Below are positions 16,390 to 24,983 of a DNA stretch of 64,000 nt, piece by piece. Under the pieces are notes generated by a model. The model was not told the origin of the DNA and searched no databases. It saw nothing but the letters and a program-made list of their open reading frames with translations. Source of the DNA: CAWDZK01 sp963726615 (GTDB lineage: Bacteria; Actinomycetota; Actinomycetes; JACCUZ01); contig CAVSCX010000016.1 in NCBI GenBank assembly GCA_963726615.1, positions 248,001 through 312,000 on the forward strand. The letters run 5' to 3'. The position numbers and the translations under genes are program-made. Each line of letters starts with the position of its first letter. Within the stretch, counting starts at the first letter, position 1.

Positions 16390-17355
16390 GTGGACCCCGC
16401 CGACATCGTCGGCCCGGCCGACGGCACCCGGGTGCCGCGCTTCGCCGGCGCACCGACGTTCGCCCGGCTGCCGCGGGTGGACGAGGTCGGCGACTTCGAC
16501 GTCGCGGTCCTCGGCGCACCGTTCGACGGTGGCGTGTCCTACCGGCCCGGCGCGCGGTTCGGGCCGTCCGCCGTCCGGCAGGCCTCCCGGCACCTCCGCC
16601 CCGCCTACCACCCGGACGTCGACGTGTCGCCGTTCCGCGTCCTGCAGGCCGTGGACGCCGGCGACGTGCCGTGCAACCCGTTCGACATCGACGAGGCGCT
16701 CGGTCAGATCGCGGACCACGCCGGCGACCTGGTGAGCGACCGGCGGCGCCTCGTCACGGTCGGTGGCGACCACACCGTCGCGCTCGGCGCCCTCCGCGCG
16801 GTCGTGGCCGCCCACGGCCCGGTCGCCGTGGTCCACTTCGACGCGCACCTCGACACGTGGGACACCTACTTCGGGGCCGAACGCACCCACGGCACCGTCT
16901 TCCGACGCGCCGCGGAGGAGGGCCTGCTGCTGTCGGACGCATCGACCCACGTCGGCATCCGCGGCCCGCTGTACGACGCCGCGGACCTCGTCGACGACGC
17001 CCGGTTCGGCTTCGCCACGGTGCGGGCGGTGGACCTCGACCGGCTCGGTGTCGCCGAGGTGGTGGGCCGGGTCCGGGCGCGGGCGGGGGACGCACCGGTC
17101 TACCTGTCGGTGGACATCGACGTGCTCGACCCGGCGTTCGCCCCTGGCACCGGCACCCCGGAGATGGGCGGGCTCACGTCACGCGAGCTGCTCGCGATGC
17201 TCCGGGGGCTGCCCGGTGAGCAGCTGGTGGCCGCCGACGTCGTCGAGGTCAGCCCGCCCTACGACCACGCCGAGGTCACCGCGCTTGCCGCGGCCACTGT
17301 CGTCTACGACGTGCTGGCGGTGATGGCTGCGTCGACGGTGGCCGGGTCCGGCTGA
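16390..17355 (+). CDS. Ureohydrolase (agmatinase/guanidinase-like)
   Basis: 321 residues. All manganese-binding motifs of the arginase/agmatinase family are present: GGDHTVALG, DAHLDTW, and SVDIDVLDPAFAPGTGTPE. The GTG start follows a strong Shine-Dalgarno (GAGGAGG) 10 bases after the deacetylase stop. It releases urea from a guanidino or ureido compound; whether the substrate is agmatine, guanidinobutyrate or a ureide made by the upstream enzymes cannot be read from the motifs. It ends the NCS1-codA-deacetylase operon. Confidence 0.9.
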   Translation: MDPADIVGPADGTRVPRFAGAPTFARLPRVDEVGDFDVAVLGAPFDGGVSYRPGARFGPSAVRQASRHLRPAYHPDVDVSPFRVLQAVDAGDVPCNPFDIDEALGQIADHAGDLVSDRRRLVTVGGDHTVALGALRAVVAAHGPVAVVHFDAHLDTWDTYFGAERTHGTVFRRAAEEGLLLSDASTHVGIRGPLYDAADLVDDARFGFATVRAVDLDRLGVAEVVGRVRARAGDAPVYLSVDIDVLDPAFAPGTGTPEMGGLTSRELLAMLRGLPGEQLVAADVVEVSPPYDHAEVTALAAATVVYDVLAVMAASTVAGSG

Positions 17356-17430
17356 CCGAACGGCGGGTCCATTGCCGCGCACGAGGGCGTCGGCCTGGCG
17401 GTCGGGCGGCGGAGCGGCGACGATGGCGCC

Positions 17431-17670
17431 ATGAGCGACCCGGGGCTGCACCACCAGATCACCGAGCTCGTCGAGCGGGAGCACCGGCTGCGCGCCAGCC
17501 TGGCTTCCGGCGGCGGGGACGAGGAACGCGTCGCGCTGCGCCAGGTCGAGGAGTCCCTCGACCAGTGCTGGGACCTGCTGCGCCAGCGGGAGGCCAAGCG
17601 CGACGCGGGCGATGACCCGCAGGCCGCGAAGGTCCGGCCCGTGTCGGAGGTCGAGGGCTACCTGCAGTAG
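17431..17670 (+). CDS. DUF2630 family protein
   Basis: 79 residues, charged and helical. The sequence HHQITELVEREHRLRASL, the block RLRQVEESLDQCWDLLRQR-like (here RVALRQVEESLDQCWDLLRQ) and the end RPVSEVEGYLQ are the signature of this small actinobacterial family. Function unknown. No clear Shine-Dalgarno; the start fits the conserved N-terminus. Confidence 0.85.
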   Translation: MSDPGLHHQITELVEREHRLRASLASGGGDEERVALRQVEESLDQCWDLLRQREAKRDAGDDPQAAKVRPVSEVEGYLQ

Positions 17671-17788
17671 CTCCGCTCCGGGCGCTCCTTCAGGGGGCGA
17701 CGGCTCGGGCCGAGCGGCCCGGCACGACGCGCCGGGAACGACACGCGGGCGGCCGGAACACCGGTGGACGGTGCCGCGTTGGCCGGGC

Positions 17789-18175
17789 ATGACCGTCGCC
17801 CGCGCCACGCGTACCCGCAGGACCCACCACCTCGACGAGGCCCGCAACCGGCTGACGGCCGAGCGGGTCGCCGCCGCGGCGCGGCTCGCCGCCCTGGCCC
17901 GCGACGTCGCCGACATCATGGAGTCCGCCAAGGGCGGTGCGACAGACGACGAGCACGACGCCGAAGGGGCGACGATCGCCTTCGAGCGGGCCCAGGCGAT
18001 GGCGCTCCTGGAGGAGACCCGCCTGCAGGTCGCCACCCTGGACAGCGTGCTGGCCCGGGTGGACGACGGCACCTACGGCAGCTGCGAGTCCTGCGGCGAG
18101 CCGATCGCCGCGGAGCGGCTGGTGGCCCGACCGTCGGCGACCCGGTGCATCACCTGCGCCTCGCGCCGGCACTGA
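17789..18175 (+). CDS. DksA/TraR C4-type zinc finger protein
   Basis: 128 residues. An N-terminal coiled coil (HHLDEARNRLTAERVAAAARL...) is followed by a C-terminal four-cysteine zinc finger, C-x2-C-x17-C-x2-C (CESCGEP ... CITC). Family members bind the secondary channel of RNA polymerase; whether this one does is unknown. The ATG start keeps the coiled coil complete; the reading frame extends further upstream but that part looks non-coding. Confidence 0.85.
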   Translation: MTVARATRTRRTHHLDEARNRLTAERVAAAARLAALARDVADIMESAKGGATDDEHDAEGATIAFERAQAMALLEETRLQVATLDSVLARVDDGTYGSCESCGEPIAAERLVARPSATRCITCASRRH

Positions 18176-18296
18176 CCCTGCCCGACCGGCGTCCCCCGGC
18201 GCGGCCGGAGCCGATCGGGTGAACACCGCCGCGTGGTGACGCGCGGTCACGGCCTGCCTGCTAGGCGTACGCACGCCCGCGTGGTGGAGTGGTGGC

Positions 18297-21200
18297 ATGA
18301 GCACGGCCTGGCAGGCGGCCGGGGCCCTGCTGTCGCTGGGCGCGACGGCCGCCGTGGGCGTCGGCATCGGCCTTCGACGCCCGCCGCAGGCCGGCGCCTG
18401 GCTGCTGGTGGGCGCGTGCCTGGCGGCGTTCGCCGCCGGCGACCTGATCGCGCTGGTAGCGGACCCGTCCGGGGGACCGGGCCGGCTCGACCTCGTCCGG
18501 CTGGCCGGCTATCCGGCCCTGGTCGTCGGGCTGCACGTCATGCACCGACGGGGCGACCGGGCCGCGGACCGTGCCGGCCTCGTCGACGCGGCGATCGTCG
18601 CCGTCACTGCCGGCCTCGCCGGCTGGGTCGTGGTTGTCGGTCCGCTCATGGGGCCGGCGACCGGCGCCGACCGGGCCGTCCTGCTCGCTTACTTCGGCCT
18701 CGACGTCGCTGTGCTCGCGGTGGCCACCCGACTGGTGGTCCGGGGCCCGACCCGGGTCGTCCCGTCGCTGCTCGCCCTCGGGGTCGCCGCGCTGCTCGCG
18801 GGCGACGTGGCTCACCTGCGCACCTGGCCCGGCGGGGCCGACGGCTCCGCCGGCCTGTCCGGGAGCGTGCAGGTCGCCTGGCTGGCCGCGTCCGTCCTGC
18901 TGGCCGCCGCGGCGGTGCACCCCGGCGTACGGCAGGCTGTCGCGACGGCGACCACGCGACGGGAGACCCTGTCGCGCGTCCGCCTCGCGCTGCTCGGCGT
19001 GATGGTCCTGATCGCGCCGGCGCTGATGGGTCTGCAGGCGGCCCGCGGGGAGTACGACGACATCGCCGGCCTCGCCGTCGGCCTGGGGGTGCTCCTGGCC
19101 CTCGTCATCGTCCGGGTGGGCCTGCTCATGAGCGACGTGACCGGCACCGCAGCCCGGGAGCGCACCCTGCGCCTCGCCGCTGCGGAGTTCGTCGCGGCCG
19201 GGGACCGACCCGGCGTCCACGCCGCGGCGCTGCGCGCGCTCGAGCGGCTGGGTGCCGCCGAGGTCCTGGCAAGCAGGATCGTCGACGCCACCGCGTCCGA
19301 GGACCTCGAGCTCGTCGCCGGCGACGGTCCGGGCGTTGCCGGCGTGCGCAGCCGGTCCCTCGCGCCGAGCCTGCTGCCGTACGTTGGCTCCGGCACCGCC
19401 TTCCGCCCGGTGACGCTGGCGGAGCTCGACGAGGACGTCGTCGCGGCACTCGGGTTGCAGGGACTCGACGGGCAGGTCCGCGTCTTCCCGGTGCGGGTCC
19501 ACGGCGAGCCGCTCGCGGTCGTCGTCCTCGTCGTGTCGCAGCCGTTGCAGCCGGGCGCCCTCGACGCGGTGGAGACCCTCGTGGCGCAGCTTGCCCTGGC
19601 GCTCGAGTCGGTCACGCTGGCCGACGACCGCCACGTGCGCCGGAGCGAGGCGAGGTTCCGCGCGCTGGTGCAGAACTCGTCCGACGCCATCCTGCTGCTC
19701 GGGCGCGACGCCGCCGTCTCCTACCAGAGCCCGTCGGCCGACGGGATGTTCGGCTACGACGCCGGCGAGCTCGTCGGTCACCACGTCGAGGACCTCTGCC
19801 ACCCCGACGACCTGCCGCGTCTGCGGTCCGGGCTCAGCGAGGTGCTCGCCGTCCCGGGGCTGACCCGTCGGCTCGAGCTGCGGCTGCGCCGTCGCGGGGG
19901 CGGCTGGCTGGACGCGGAGGCCGCCGTGACCAACCTGCACCACGACCCGAACGTGCGCGCGAGCGTGGTCACGATCCGCGACGTCAGCGAGCGCAAGCGG
20001 TTCGAGCTGCAGCTGACCCACCAGGCGTTCCACGACGAGCTCACCGGGCTGGCCAACCGGGCGCTGTTCGTCGACCGGGTCGCCCACGCGCTCGCCCGCC
20101 GGGAGCGCGACTCGACCGGCCTTGCCGTGCTGCTGCTGGACCTCGACGACTTCAAGACCGTCAACGACGGGCTCGGCCACGCGGCCGGTGACGCGATGCT
20201 GCGGGCGGTCGCCGACCGGCTGGCGACGCTGGTCCGTCCCGGCGACACGACCGCGCGCCTCGGTGGCGACGAGTTCGCGATGGTCCTGGTCGACCTCCCC
20301 AGCGAGCAGGCGGCGGTGCACGCCGTAGAACGGATCATGACGGTGCTCGGCCAGCCGCTCGTCATCGAGGGCAAGGAGATCTTCGCCCGCTGCAGCATCG
20401 GCATCGCGTTCGCGGGAGACCTCGGCGGGTTCCTCGTCACGCCGGACCAGCTCCTGCGCAACGCCGACGCCGCGATGTACGTGGTGAAGACCGACGGCAA
20501 GGGCCGGTACGCCGTCTACCAGCCGCACATGCACGCCGCCGCGCTGCACCGGCTGGACCTGCGCGCCGACCTTCAGCGAGCGCTCGACAACGACGAGTTC
20601 GTGCTGCACTACCAGCCGATCGTGTCGATGGAGTCCGGTGCCCTGGTCGGTGTCGAGGCCCTGGTGCGCTGGGTGCACCCGAAGCGGGGCATCGTCGCGC
20701 CGGGGGCGTTCATCCCGCTCGCCGAGGAGACCGGGCTGGTGGTGCCGCTGGGGCTGTGGGTGCTGGAGAAGGCATGCCAGCAGGTGGCGACCTGGTCGAC
20801 CGCCAACCCCGGACTGTCGGTGAGCGTCAACGTCTCCCAGCGGCAGCTGCGGCGGAGGGAGTTCGGCGCCGAGGTCGGGTCGGTGCTCGCCCGCACAGGC
20901 ATCGAGCCGTCGAGGATCGCCCTGGAGATCACCGAGAGCGCCGTCATGGCCGAGGTCGAGTCGACGATCGAGCGGCTGCGGGACCTCAAGGAGCTCGGCG
21001 TACGGGTCGCGGTCGACGACTTCGGCACCGGCTACTCGTCGTTCTCGTGGCTGCGGCAGCTCCCGGTGGACGTGCTGAAGATCGACAAGGAGTTCATCGA
21101 CGAGCTCGGCCGGCGGGAGCAGGGCGGCTTCCTGGTCGCGGCCATCATCGACCTGGCGCACAACCTCGGGCTGCGCACGGTGGCCGAGGGGATCGAGCGA

Positions 21201-21413
21201 CCACTCCAGCTGACCCGGCTCAAGGACCTGCGCTGCGACCTCGGCCAGGGCTTCCACCTCGGTCGCCCGATGCCGGCGCCGGACGTGCTCGACCTGCTCG
21301 CCCTGGAGCGGTCGAGGGAGGCCGCCGCGGGCGTGGGCCCGGCCGGCCGCCTCACCGCCGACCCGGGCTGGCGGTCGATGGCCATCGGGTCCGAGCGTGA
21401 CGGGACCGGTTGA
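18297..21413 (+). CDS. Membrane PAS-GGDEF-EAL cyclic-di-GMP signalling protein
   Basis: 1038 residues. The first ~285 residues form about eight to ten membrane helices; a GAF-like region (~290-440) and a PAS domain (~450-560) follow. The GGDEF motif is intact at residues 656-660 (LGGDEFAMV). The EAL domain begins with GVEALVRW (Glu787), and the metal-site Asp pair DDFGTGYSS is present. Both the cyclase and the phosphodiesterase may therefore be active. The sensed signal is unknown. It is the first of three c-di-GMP-related proteins in the window. Confidence 0.92.
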   Translation: MSTAWQAAGALLSLGATAAVGVGIGLRRPPQAGAWLLVGACLAAFAAGDLIALVADPSGGPGRLDLVRLAGYPALVVGLHVMHRRGDRAADRAGLVDAAIVAVTAGLAGWVVVVGPLMGPATGADRAVLLAYFGLDVAVLAVATRLVVRGPTRVVPSLLALGVAALLAGDVAHLRTWPGGADGSAGLSGSVQVAWLAASVLLAAAAVHPGVRQAVATATTRRETLSRVRLALLGVMVLIAPALMGLQAARGEYDDIAGLAVGLGVLLALVIVRVGLLMSDVTGTAARERTLRLAAAEFVAAGDRPGVHAAALRALERLGAAEVLASRIVDATASEDLELVAGDGPGVAGVRSRSLAPSLLPYVGSGTAFRPVTLAELDEDVVAALGLQGLDGQVRVFPVRVHGEPLAVVVLVVSQPLQPGALDAVETLVAQLALALESVTLADDRHVRRSEARFRALVQNSSDAILLLGRDAAVSYQSPSADGMFGYDAGELVGHHVEDLCHPDDLPRLRSGLSEVLAVPGLTRRLELRLRRRGGGWLDAEAAVTNLHHDPNVRASVVTIRDVSERKRFELQLTHQAFHDELTGLANRALFVDRVAHALARRERDSTGLAVLLLDLDDFKTVNDGLGHAAGDAMLRAVADRLATLVRPGDTTARLGGDEFAMVLVDLPSEQAAVHAVERIMTVLGQPLVIEGKEIFARCSIGIAFAGDLGGFLVTPDQLLRNADAAMYVVKTDGKGRYAVYQPHMHAAALHRLDLRADLQRALDNDEFVLHYQPIVSMESGALVGVEALVRWVHPKRGIVAPGAFIPLAEETGLVVPLGLWVLEKACQQVATWSTANPGLSVSVNVSQRQLRRREFGAEVGSVLARTGIEPSRIALEITESAVMAEVESTIERLRDLKELGVRVAVDDFGTGYSSFSWLRQLPVDVLKIDKEFIDELGRREQGGFLVAAIIDLAHNLGLRTVAEGIERPLQLTRLKDLRCDLGQGFHLGRPMPAPDVLDLLALERSREAAAGVGPAGRLTADPGWRSMAIGSERDGTG

Positions 21414-21436
21414 CGGTCGCAACCAGTTACTAGACT
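21410..21436 (+). promoter_or_regulatory. Probable leaderless promoter of the FAD oxidoreductase gene
   Basis: TTGACG (21410-21415) and TAGACT (21431-21436) form -35 and -10 boxes with a short 15-bp spacer. The ATG starts 6 bases after the -10 box, where transcription would begin, and no Shine-Dalgarno is present. The mRNA is probably leaderless. Confidence 0.5.
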
Positions 21437-21442
21437 CGCGGG

Positions 21443-22831
21443 ATGGTCGCGCACGAGGACGCCAGGCGCCGGCTCGTCGCGCAGTACGACGCGATCCCGC
21501 CCGGTGCCCCGGTACGCCTCGCCAAGCGCACCTCGAACCTGTTCCGACCTCGCGACCGCACGGCGGCGCCGGGGCTGGACGTCGCGTCGTTCGACTCGGT
21601 CCTGGCGGTGGACCCGGTCGCCCGCACCTGCGACGTGCAGGGGATGACCACCTACGAGCGCCTCGTCGACGCCACCCTCCCCCACGGCCTGATGCCGACC
21701 GTCGTCCCGCAGCTCAAGACCATCACCATCGGCGGCGCCGTGACCGGCCTCGGCATCGAGTCGTCGTCGTTCCGCGGGGGCCTGCCGCACGAGGCCGTGC
21801 GGGAGATCGAGGTCCTCACCGGCGACGGCCAGGTCGTCACGGCGCGGCCCGAGGGCGAGCACGCGGATCTGTTCCGCGCGTTCCCCAACTCCTACGGCAC
21901 GCTCGGCTACGCACTCCGGCTCACCATCGAGCTGGAGCCGGTGCAGCCCTACGTCCGGCTCCGGCACGTCCGGTTCCACGACCTGGCCGAGCTCACCGCG
22001 GCGGTCGGGGCCATCATCCGGGACCGCAGCCACGACGGGGAGCCGGTCGCCTTCCTGGACGGGACGGTGTTCAGCGCCGGAGAGGCCTATCTCAGCCTCG
22101 GCTCCTGGGCCGCCGAGGCGCCCTACGTCAGCGACTACACCGGCATGCAGATCTACTACCGGTCCATCCAGCGGCGCACCGTCGACTACCTCACGGTGCG
22201 GGACTACCTCTGGCGCTGGGACACCGACTGGTTCTGGTGCTCGCGGGCGTTCGGCGCCCAGAACCCCCGGTACCGGCGGCTCTGGCCGAAGCGTTGGCTG
22301 CGCAGCGACGTCTACTGGAAGCTCATCCGGCTGGAGAACCGCCACCACCTCGCGGCCCGCTGGGAGGCCCGCAAGGGCATGCCGCCGCGGGAGCGCGTGG
22401 TGCAGGACGTCGAGATCCCGCTGGAGCGCACCGCCGAGTTCCTCGTCTGGTTCCTCGCCGAGGTGCCGATCGAGCCGGTCTGGCTTTGCCCCCTGCAGCT
22501 GCGCGACGACGGCCCGTCCGCGCTCTACGCCGACCCTGGCTCCTCGCCCTGGCCGCTGTACCCGTTGCGGCGCGGTGTCCCCTACGTCAACGTGGGGTTC
22601 TGGTCGACAGTCGCCATCGAGGGCGGCCGCGCCGACGGCGACGTCAACCGTGCGGTCGAGGCGAAAGTCACCGAGCTGGGCGGGCACAAGGGGCTCTACT
22701 CAGACGCCTACTACGGCGAGGACGAGTTCTGGGCCCTGTACGGCGGTGAGGACTACCACGCGGCGAAGAAACGTTTCGACCCCCAGGCACGACTGCTCGA
22801 CCTGTACGCGAAGGCGGTGCAACGACGATGA
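21443..22831 (+). CDS. FAD-binding oxidoreductase of 10-methyl fatty acid synthesis (BfaA/TmsA-like)
   Basis: 462 residues. N-terminal FAD_binding_4 domain (KTITIGGAVTGLGIESSSFRGG, with the glycine-rich flavin loop; EVLTGDGQVV) and a C-terminal half rich in Trp/Tyr as in DHCR24-like enzymes. It is coupled by ATGA overlap to a cyclopropane-synthase-type methyltransferase. In mycobacteria and Thermomonospora the same pair makes 10-methyl branched fatty acids such as tuberculostearic acid, where the flavoprotein reduces the 10-methylene intermediate. Assignment rests on family plus gene pairing. Confidence 0.83.
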   Translation: MVAHEDARRRLVAQYDAIPPGAPVRLAKRTSNLFRPRDRTAAPGLDVASFDSVLAVDPVARTCDVQGMTTYERLVDATLPHGLMPTVVPQLKTITIGGAVTGLGIESSSFRGGLPHEAVREIEVLTGDGQVVTARPEGEHADLFRAFPNSYGTLGYALRLTIELEPVQPYVRLRHVRFHDLAELTAAVGAIIRDRSHDGEPVAFLDGTVFSAGEAYLSLGSWAAEAPYVSDYTGMQIYYRSIQRRTVDYLTVRDYLWRWDTDWFWCSRAFGAQNPRYRRLWPKRWLRSDVYWKLIRLENRHHLAARWEARKGMPPRERVVQDVEIPLERTAEFLVWFLAEVPIEPVWLCPLQLRDDGPSALYADPGSSPWPLYPLRRGVPYVNVGFWSTVAIEGGRADGDVNRAVEAKVTELGGHKGLYSDAYYGEDEFWALYGGEDYHAAKKRFDPQARLLDLYAKAVQRR

Positions 22832-24135
22832 GCACGTTCAAGCTGGACGGCTCCCGGTCCCGCAACGGCACCGTGACGCTCGGCGACATGTTCGACGGAC
22901 TGTTCGGCGCCGACGCGCCGGTGCGCTTCTCGGCGTACGACGGCAGCAGCGCCGGCAGCAAGGACGCCGCCCTCGGGATCCGCATCACCAGCCCACGCGG
23001 GGTGTCCTACCTCGCGACCGCACCTGGCTCGCTCGGCATGGCCCGCGCCTACATCAAGGGCGACCTCGAGATGGAGGGCGCGCACCCGGGCAACCCCTAC
23101 GAGATGCTCAAGCTGATCGACGACAGGCTCCGCATCAACCGGCCGCCGATGCCGCAGGCGGTGGAGTGGGCCCGTCGGCTCGGTGCGCGCGCCTTCGTGC
23201 CGCCGCGGCTGCCGGAGCAGGAGGTCGTGCCCACCTGGCGTCGCGGCCTTCGGCACTCCCGTGAGCGCGACGCGAGCTCGATCAGCTACCACTACGACGT
23301 GTCGAACACGTTCTACGAGCACGTGCTCGGCCCGTCGATGACCTACACCTGCGCCTGCTACCCGACACCCGATGCGACCCTCGAGGAGGCGCAGGCACAC
23401 AAGTACGACCTGGTCGCCCGGAAGCTCGGGCTGACGGCAGGCATGCGGCTGCTCGACGTGGGCTGCGGCTGGGGCGGCATGGTCCGCCACGCGGCCAGGA
23501 ACTACGGGGTGCAGGTCATCGGCGTCACGCTCTCGCGGGAGCAGGCAGCCTGGGCCCAGGCCCGCATCAGCGGCGAGGGTCTCGACGGGCTCGCGGAGGT
23601 CCGGCACGCCGACTACCGCGACGTCCGCGAGCGTGACTTCGATGCGATCAGCTCGATCGGTCTGATCGAGCACATCGGCGTGAAGAACTACCCGAGCTAC
23701 TTCGCGTTCCTCCGGTCCCGGCTGCGCCCGGGGGGCAGGCTGCTCAACCACGGCATCACCCGGTCGGACAACAAGCACCCGGGGCTGCCGCGTCGGGGCT
23801 TCATCGGCCGGTACGTGTTCCCGGACGGCGAGCTCACCGGCTCCGGCGACATCGTGCGCGCGATGGAGGACTCCGGCTTCGAGGTGCAGCACCAGGAGAA
23901 CCTTCGGGTGCACTACGCCCGGACGCTGCACGCCTGGTGCGACAACCTCGTCGCCAACTGGGACGCGTGCGTGGCCGACGCCAGCCTGCCGATCGCCAAG
24001 GTCTGGGGCCTCTACATGGCCGGGTCCCGGCTGGCGTTCGAGCGCAACAGCATCCAGCTGCACCAGGTCCTCGCCACGCGCACTGCCGACAACGGGACGT
24101 CGGGGTACCCGTTGCGCCACGACTTCGGCGTCTGA
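22828..24135 (+). CDS. SAM-dependent fatty acyl phospholipid methyltransferase (BfaB/TmsB-like)
   Basis: 435 residues of the cyclopropane-fatty-acyl-phospholipid synthase family. The SAM motif is LLDVGCGWGGMVRHAA; further family blocks are SISYHYDVSNTFYEHVLG, MTYTCACY, HKYDLVARKL, IGLIEHIGVKNYPSYF and NLRVHYARTLHAW. It adds the methyl branch to oleoyl chains of membrane phospholipids, acting at the inner membrane face. Paired with the upstream flavoprotein, 10-methylene/10-methyl formation is more likely than cyclopropanation. Confidence 0.87.
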   Translation: MSTFKLDGSRSRNGTVTLGDMFDGLFGADAPVRFSAYDGSSAGSKDAALGIRITSPRGVSYLATAPGSLGMARAYIKGDLEMEGAHPGNPYEMLKLIDDRLRINRPPMPQAVEWARRLGARAFVPPRLPEQEVVPTWRRGLRHSRERDASSISYHYDVSNTFYEHVLGPSMTYTCACYPTPDATLEEAQAHKYDLVARKLGLTAGMRLLDVGCGWGGMVRHAARNYGVQVIGVTLSREQAAWAQARISGEGLDGLAEVRHADYRDVRERDFDAISSIGLIEHIGVKNYPSYFAFLRSRLRPGGRLLNHGITRSDNKHPGLPRRGFIGRYVFPDGELTGSGDIVRAMEDSGFEVQHQENLRVHYARTLHAWCDNLVANWDACVADASLPIAKVWGLYMAGSRLAFERNSIQLHQVLATRTADNGTSGYPLRHDFGV

Positions 24136-24138
24136 GGC

Positions 24139-24903
24139 TTGCCGCAGCTGACGGCCGCGGGCTGGTCCCTGCTGGTCGTGGCGGCGGTCGCCGTCGGCTT
24201 CGCCAAGACGGGCATCAGCGGGGTGGGGTCGGTGGCCTCGGCGCTGTTCGCGTTCGTCCTGCCTGCCCGCGAGTCCACCGGGGCGTTGCTGCCGCTGCTC
24301 ATCGCGGGTGACCTCGTCGCGATCGCGCTCTACACCCGGCACACCTCGTGGTCGCTGATCCGCCGGCTGTTCCCGTGGGTCGCCGTCGGCATCGGCGCCG
24401 GCGTCGTGTTCGTCGCGAACGTCGGGAACTCGGCGATGCGGACCGCGATCGGGCTGCTGCTGCTCGGCCTGGTGGGCGTCCAGCTCGTCACCCAGAGCTC
24501 CCGGCTGCGCCGCTCCCTCGGTGACCCCGGCGACGGGCCGGCGCGGACCAGCCACCGGGTCGCCGCTGCGGTCGTCGGTGTGGTCACCGGGTTCGTCACG
24601 ATGGTGGCGAACGCGTCCGGCCCGGTGATGACGGTCTACCTGCTGCTGTCCGGCTTCAGCATGCTGCGCTTCCTCGGCACCGGCGCATGGTTCTTCCTCC
24701 TCGTCAACCTGTTCAAGCTGCCGTTCAGCATCGGGCTCGGGCTGGTCGCCACCGACGCCCTGCTCGCCGACGCCGTCCTGCTGCCGGCGATGCTGGTGGG
24801 CGCCGCGCTCGGGGCACTCCTGATCCGCCGGATCGGCCAGCGCACCTTCGAACGGATCGCGCTCGTCCTCGTCGTGGTCAGTGCCGTCCCGCTGCTGCTC
24901 TGA
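24139..24903 (+). CDS. TauE/SafE-family (TSUP) membrane transporter
   Basis: 254 residues with about eight helices. Typical internal duplication: GFAKTGISGVGSVASALFAF in the first half and GFVTMVANASGPVMTVYLL in the second, both with the family glycine/proline pattern. Such proteins export sulfite or organosulfonates. The TTG start lies 3 bases after the methyltransferase stop, so it seems co-transcribed with the fatty acid pair; no functional link is known. A GTG at 24178 is out of frame with conservation and was not chosen. Confidence 0.85.
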   Translation: MPQLTAAGWSLLVVAAVAVGFAKTGISGVGSVASALFAFVLPARESTGALLPLLIAGDLVAIALYTRHTSWSLIRRLFPWVAVGIGAGVVFVANVGNSAMRTAIGLLLLGLVGVQLVTQSSRLRRSLGDPGDGPARTSHRVAAAVVGVVTGFVTMVANASGPVMTVYLLLSGFSMLRFLGTGAWFFLLVNLFKLPFSIGLGLVATDALLADAVLLPAMLVGAALGALLIRRIGQRTFERIALVLVVVSAVPLLL

Positions 24904-24983
24904 GCCGCCTCCCGGCGGCCTCCCGGCCGGTGTCGGTGCCGTTCCCGGCAGCAGATGTCCCCGCCCTGCGGCAGAGTGGCTCC

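Noticed and set aside
18261..21422. 1053-codon minus-strand frame opposite the GGDEF-EAL gene
   Set aside because: Composition and lack of motifs mark it as a shadow of the real gene in GC-rich DNA.
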